A DNA stretch of 64,000 nucleotides, taken from the NCBI GenBank assembly GCA_020723305.1, contig DYJC01000010.1, positions 1-64,000 on the forward strand, read 5' to 3'. The notes under the pieces were generated by a model. That model saw nothing but the letters and a program-made list of their open reading frames with translations, did not search any database and had not been told where the DNA came from. Source of the DNA: Desulfosudis oleivorans. GTDB lineage: Bacteria > Desulfobacterota > Desulfobacteria > Desulfobacterales > SURF-7. Below are positions 62,433 through 64,000 of the stretch, in pieces (position 1 is the first letter of the stretch; each line of letters opens with the position of its first letter). A program made the position numbers and the translations under genes.

Positions 62433-63695
62433 CTATGTGACCTCGCCCTTTTCAAACCGTTGAACGATGTCCTCGTAAATCTTGTCTTCGAACTGCTGGA
62501 AATCAAACAGAAGAAATAGCGGCTCCACTATGCGCTGCACGTCTTTAACCAGGGTCTCGTGAATATTTCCAACTTTCACCACAATTTCGGCTTCTGATGT
62601 GTCTTCGCTTGTTGCCCGAGCCATACCAATCATGCGATTCGGATTCGAAGTACCCAGTGTTCTCCCCTTTAACCCGCGGTGCGTCACTCGCACACTCAGC
62701 TGAGTATCTCCGGGCACTCCTAGATTCGCGTAAAGGTTTTTAGCAAAGAGCAATGACTCAGTGACGCGGACAATTCGGGTGTTGAAAAACATACTCTCCG
62801 CCTTGCGTGAGTCCTCGAAAAGGCTTTGCAGTAGGTAGAAGTCGCCTGACCTCTTGAGCGCCCAGTAGTCATATGACTGGTGATCACGACCCGCAATCTC
62901 AGCCTTGACGCCATCCGCGTATGGTTTGGGGCGGTATTCGTCCTTCGATTCGATCAAGACGCCGATCGGCCAACCGAAGGTTCGTATCTCAGACTTGCGG
63001 ATTGCGTTAAGCAACTCGATCTGCGATTTTGAGACAGCATGATGGAGTGCGAAACGAAGTTCCATCTGACCTGGAAGTGACATTCCGGAGATGCCTTTCC
63101 GCGCGATAGTTGACTCTGTCTCGAACCATATGTCGTTGAGAACAGAGCTGCCTCCGTTGGTAACACCTGTCGGACCAGTTGATCGCGCTGGAGCCAGTGA
63201 CTTTTCTACTACGCCTGAGAATGGATTGGAGCCTAGTGGCGGCTTAGCTAGCGTGGGCATGCCGTGGATCTCACGAAATAGATCCTCGCATCGTTGCTGG
63301 TACGTCTTGTCGTCATCGAAGTCGATGTATAGCCTGGGGCCTAGAAAGGAGGGGGTTTTCGCCGCACTGCGGTTGCCCCTAACAAGCGGAATGAACTTCT
63401 TTGTGTCGATTGCTGAGATCACTTCTGCCGTTACTACCAAACGTTCATAGCCGACGCCTCCTGAACCCCCGTCTGCTTTCGCCACGTATTTGTCCGAACA
63501 CACCATAAGCACGCGATCAGCAGACACTATTCCTTTGTGCATAAAGGTTGCCAAATCTTGGCCAGGCGATAGATCCCATTGATCCAGGGTTGCGTCAATT
63601 CCGGCCCCGCGAAGATCTGTTGCCAGCTGTCGCACCCAAGCCTTATGTTCGTCAGAGTCGTGCGAGTACGAGATGAATACGCGGGGATTGCTCAA
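62433..63695 (-). CDS. SEFIR-domain protein on a gene cassette
   Basis: The N-terminus NPRVFISYSHDSDEHKAWV followed by GIDATLDQWDLSPGQDLATFM matches the SEFIR/TIR-like domain, which in bacteria occurs in proteins of antiviral signalling. The C-terminal 250 residues are unrecognised. The frame opens at 63746 within the attI-like region, but a TTG at 63695 follows GGAGGCACA, just inside the cassette, and is the likelier start (420 residues). Residues for NAD hydrolysis are not securely identifiable. It sits between the attI-like copy B and an attC-like site. Confidence 0.75.
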   Translation of the reverse strand: MSNPRVFISYSHDSDEHKAWVRQLATDLRGAGIDATLDQWDLSPGQDLATFMHKGIVSADRVLMVCSDKYVAKADGGSGGVGYERLVVTAEVISAIDTKKFIPLVRGNRSAAKTPSFLGPRLYIDFDDDKTYQQRCEDLFREIHGMPTLAKPPLGSNPFSGVVEKSLAPARSTGPTGVTNGGSSVLNDIWFETESTIARKGISGMSLPGQMELRFALHHAVSKSQIELLNAIRKSEIRTFGWPIGVLIESKDEYRPKPYADGVKAEIAGRDHQSYDYWALKRSGDFYLLQSLFEDSRKAESMFFNTRIVRVTESLLFAKNLYANLGVPGDTQLSVRVTHRGLKGRTLGTSNPNRMIGMARATSEDTSEAEIVVKVGNIHETLVKDVQRIVEPLFLLFDFQQFEDKIYEDIVQRFEKGEVT

Positions 63696-63721
63696 ATGTG
63701 CCTCCGATGTGTTTTTGTGAC

Positions 63722-63840
63722 GCCTGACCATTGATTCATAGGTCATTTTGACCTGGGCTTTTCAGGCATTTTTGCCCTGATATTAAATGAATCAGCTTTT
63801 CTCGAAAAATCGCCTGAAAAATGGTAAACATTTAATCAAA
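63722..63840 (-). repeat. attI-like recombination region, copy B
   Basis: Shares CCATTGATT, CCTGGGCTTTTCA, GCCCTGATATTAA and AATCGCCTGAAAAA with copy A at 25008-25125 in the same order and spacing. The core here is GTCAGGC (complement of 63722-63728) instead of GTTAGGC. The region after it to 64000 holds no gene; no integrase was found. Confidence 0.55.
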
Positions 63841-64000
63841 AAACCATGTCCGGCTCGAAAAAAAAAGATATTCCTTTTTTATCATTCTATTGAAAGATGG
63901 AATCTAGACTTTTCAAAAAATTACGGACTCGAGCTTTCACCGGAGTGACGGAATCAGAACTTTTTATGGTTTCATCAAACATATCCCGACAAAAAATGCA

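Noticed and set aside
1-64000. CRISPR arrays and tRNA/rRNA genes
   Set aside because: No regularly spaced short repeats and no tRNA cloverleaf or rRNA-like sequence were found by reading; the closest case (near 240-260, GTTCGAATC) is inside the kelch gene.

Overview
The window looks like chromosome from an anaerobic, probably sulfate-reducing deltaproteobacterium of the Desulfobacterales type. This is inferred from gene content: 2-hydroxyacyl-CoA dehydratase/benzoyl-CoA-reductase-like proteins with BadF-type activators, a CooC-type ATPase, a B12-binding radical SAM protein, CaiB-type CoA transferase, crotonase, GMC and polyferredoxin redox proteins, and TRAP-type binding components. No rRNA, tRNA or CRISPR array was found. 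Many small mobile or palindromic elements sit between the genes.

Layout. 1-16 kb: a secreted kelch protein cut by the window edge, a nitronate monooxygenase-like flavoprotein, a YkgJ-type cysteine protein, a coupled PAS histidine kinase and radical SAM pair, a RAYT transposase with REP palindromes, exonuclease III, a MetE/UroD-like protein, an FNR-ferredoxin reductase next to a phytoene-desaturase-like oxidoreductase, and an acidic lipoprotein. 16-20 kb: small orphan genes, RAYT remnants and a PIN-domain toxin-antitoxin pair. 20-25 kb: an integron-like cassette array read on the minus strand, with an attI-like site, a SEC-C protein, a SIR2-HerA antiphage pair and an orphan membrane protein, separated by attC-like palindromes. 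25.6-33 kb: thioesterases, a DUF401 permease, a CoA transferase, an enolase-superfamily enzyme and a TetR regulator.

33-43 kb: a chemotaxis receptor, then a compact set (TatT-like lipoprotein, Tat-exported aldo/keto reductase, DUF6599-like protein, Tat-exported DUF362 protein, membrane polyferredoxin) that looks like a membrane redox module. A eukaryote-type HisA and a crotonase follow.

43.2-57.4 kb is the most striking region. Thirteen tightly packed genes run from one promoter that overlaps a perfect 12-bp palindrome: a GMC oxidoreductase with a cysteine-rich insert, an unrecognised 497-residue helical protein, two different pairs of dehydratase-type iron-sulfur subunits, three BadF/BadG-type ATP-dependent activators, a stand-alone acetyl-CoA-synthase-like domain, a CooC-type ATPase, a GntR/FCD regulator, a small lipoprotein and a TRAP binding protein. 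Low-potential electron transfer to two dehydratase or reductase cores, with metal-centre maturation supplied within the operon, is the natural reading. The substrate is not evident from the sequence.

58-64 kb: MscL, a methyltransferase, a tautomerase, a Fic protein, a MazEF pair, and a second integron-like cassette stretch carrying a SEFIR-domain protein. Its end repeats the attI-like sequence found at 25 kb. No integrase gene lies in the window. Two classes of MITE-like elements (122 bp twice; 134 bp with a 9-bp target duplication) lie at 9.0 and 58.6-59.7 kb.
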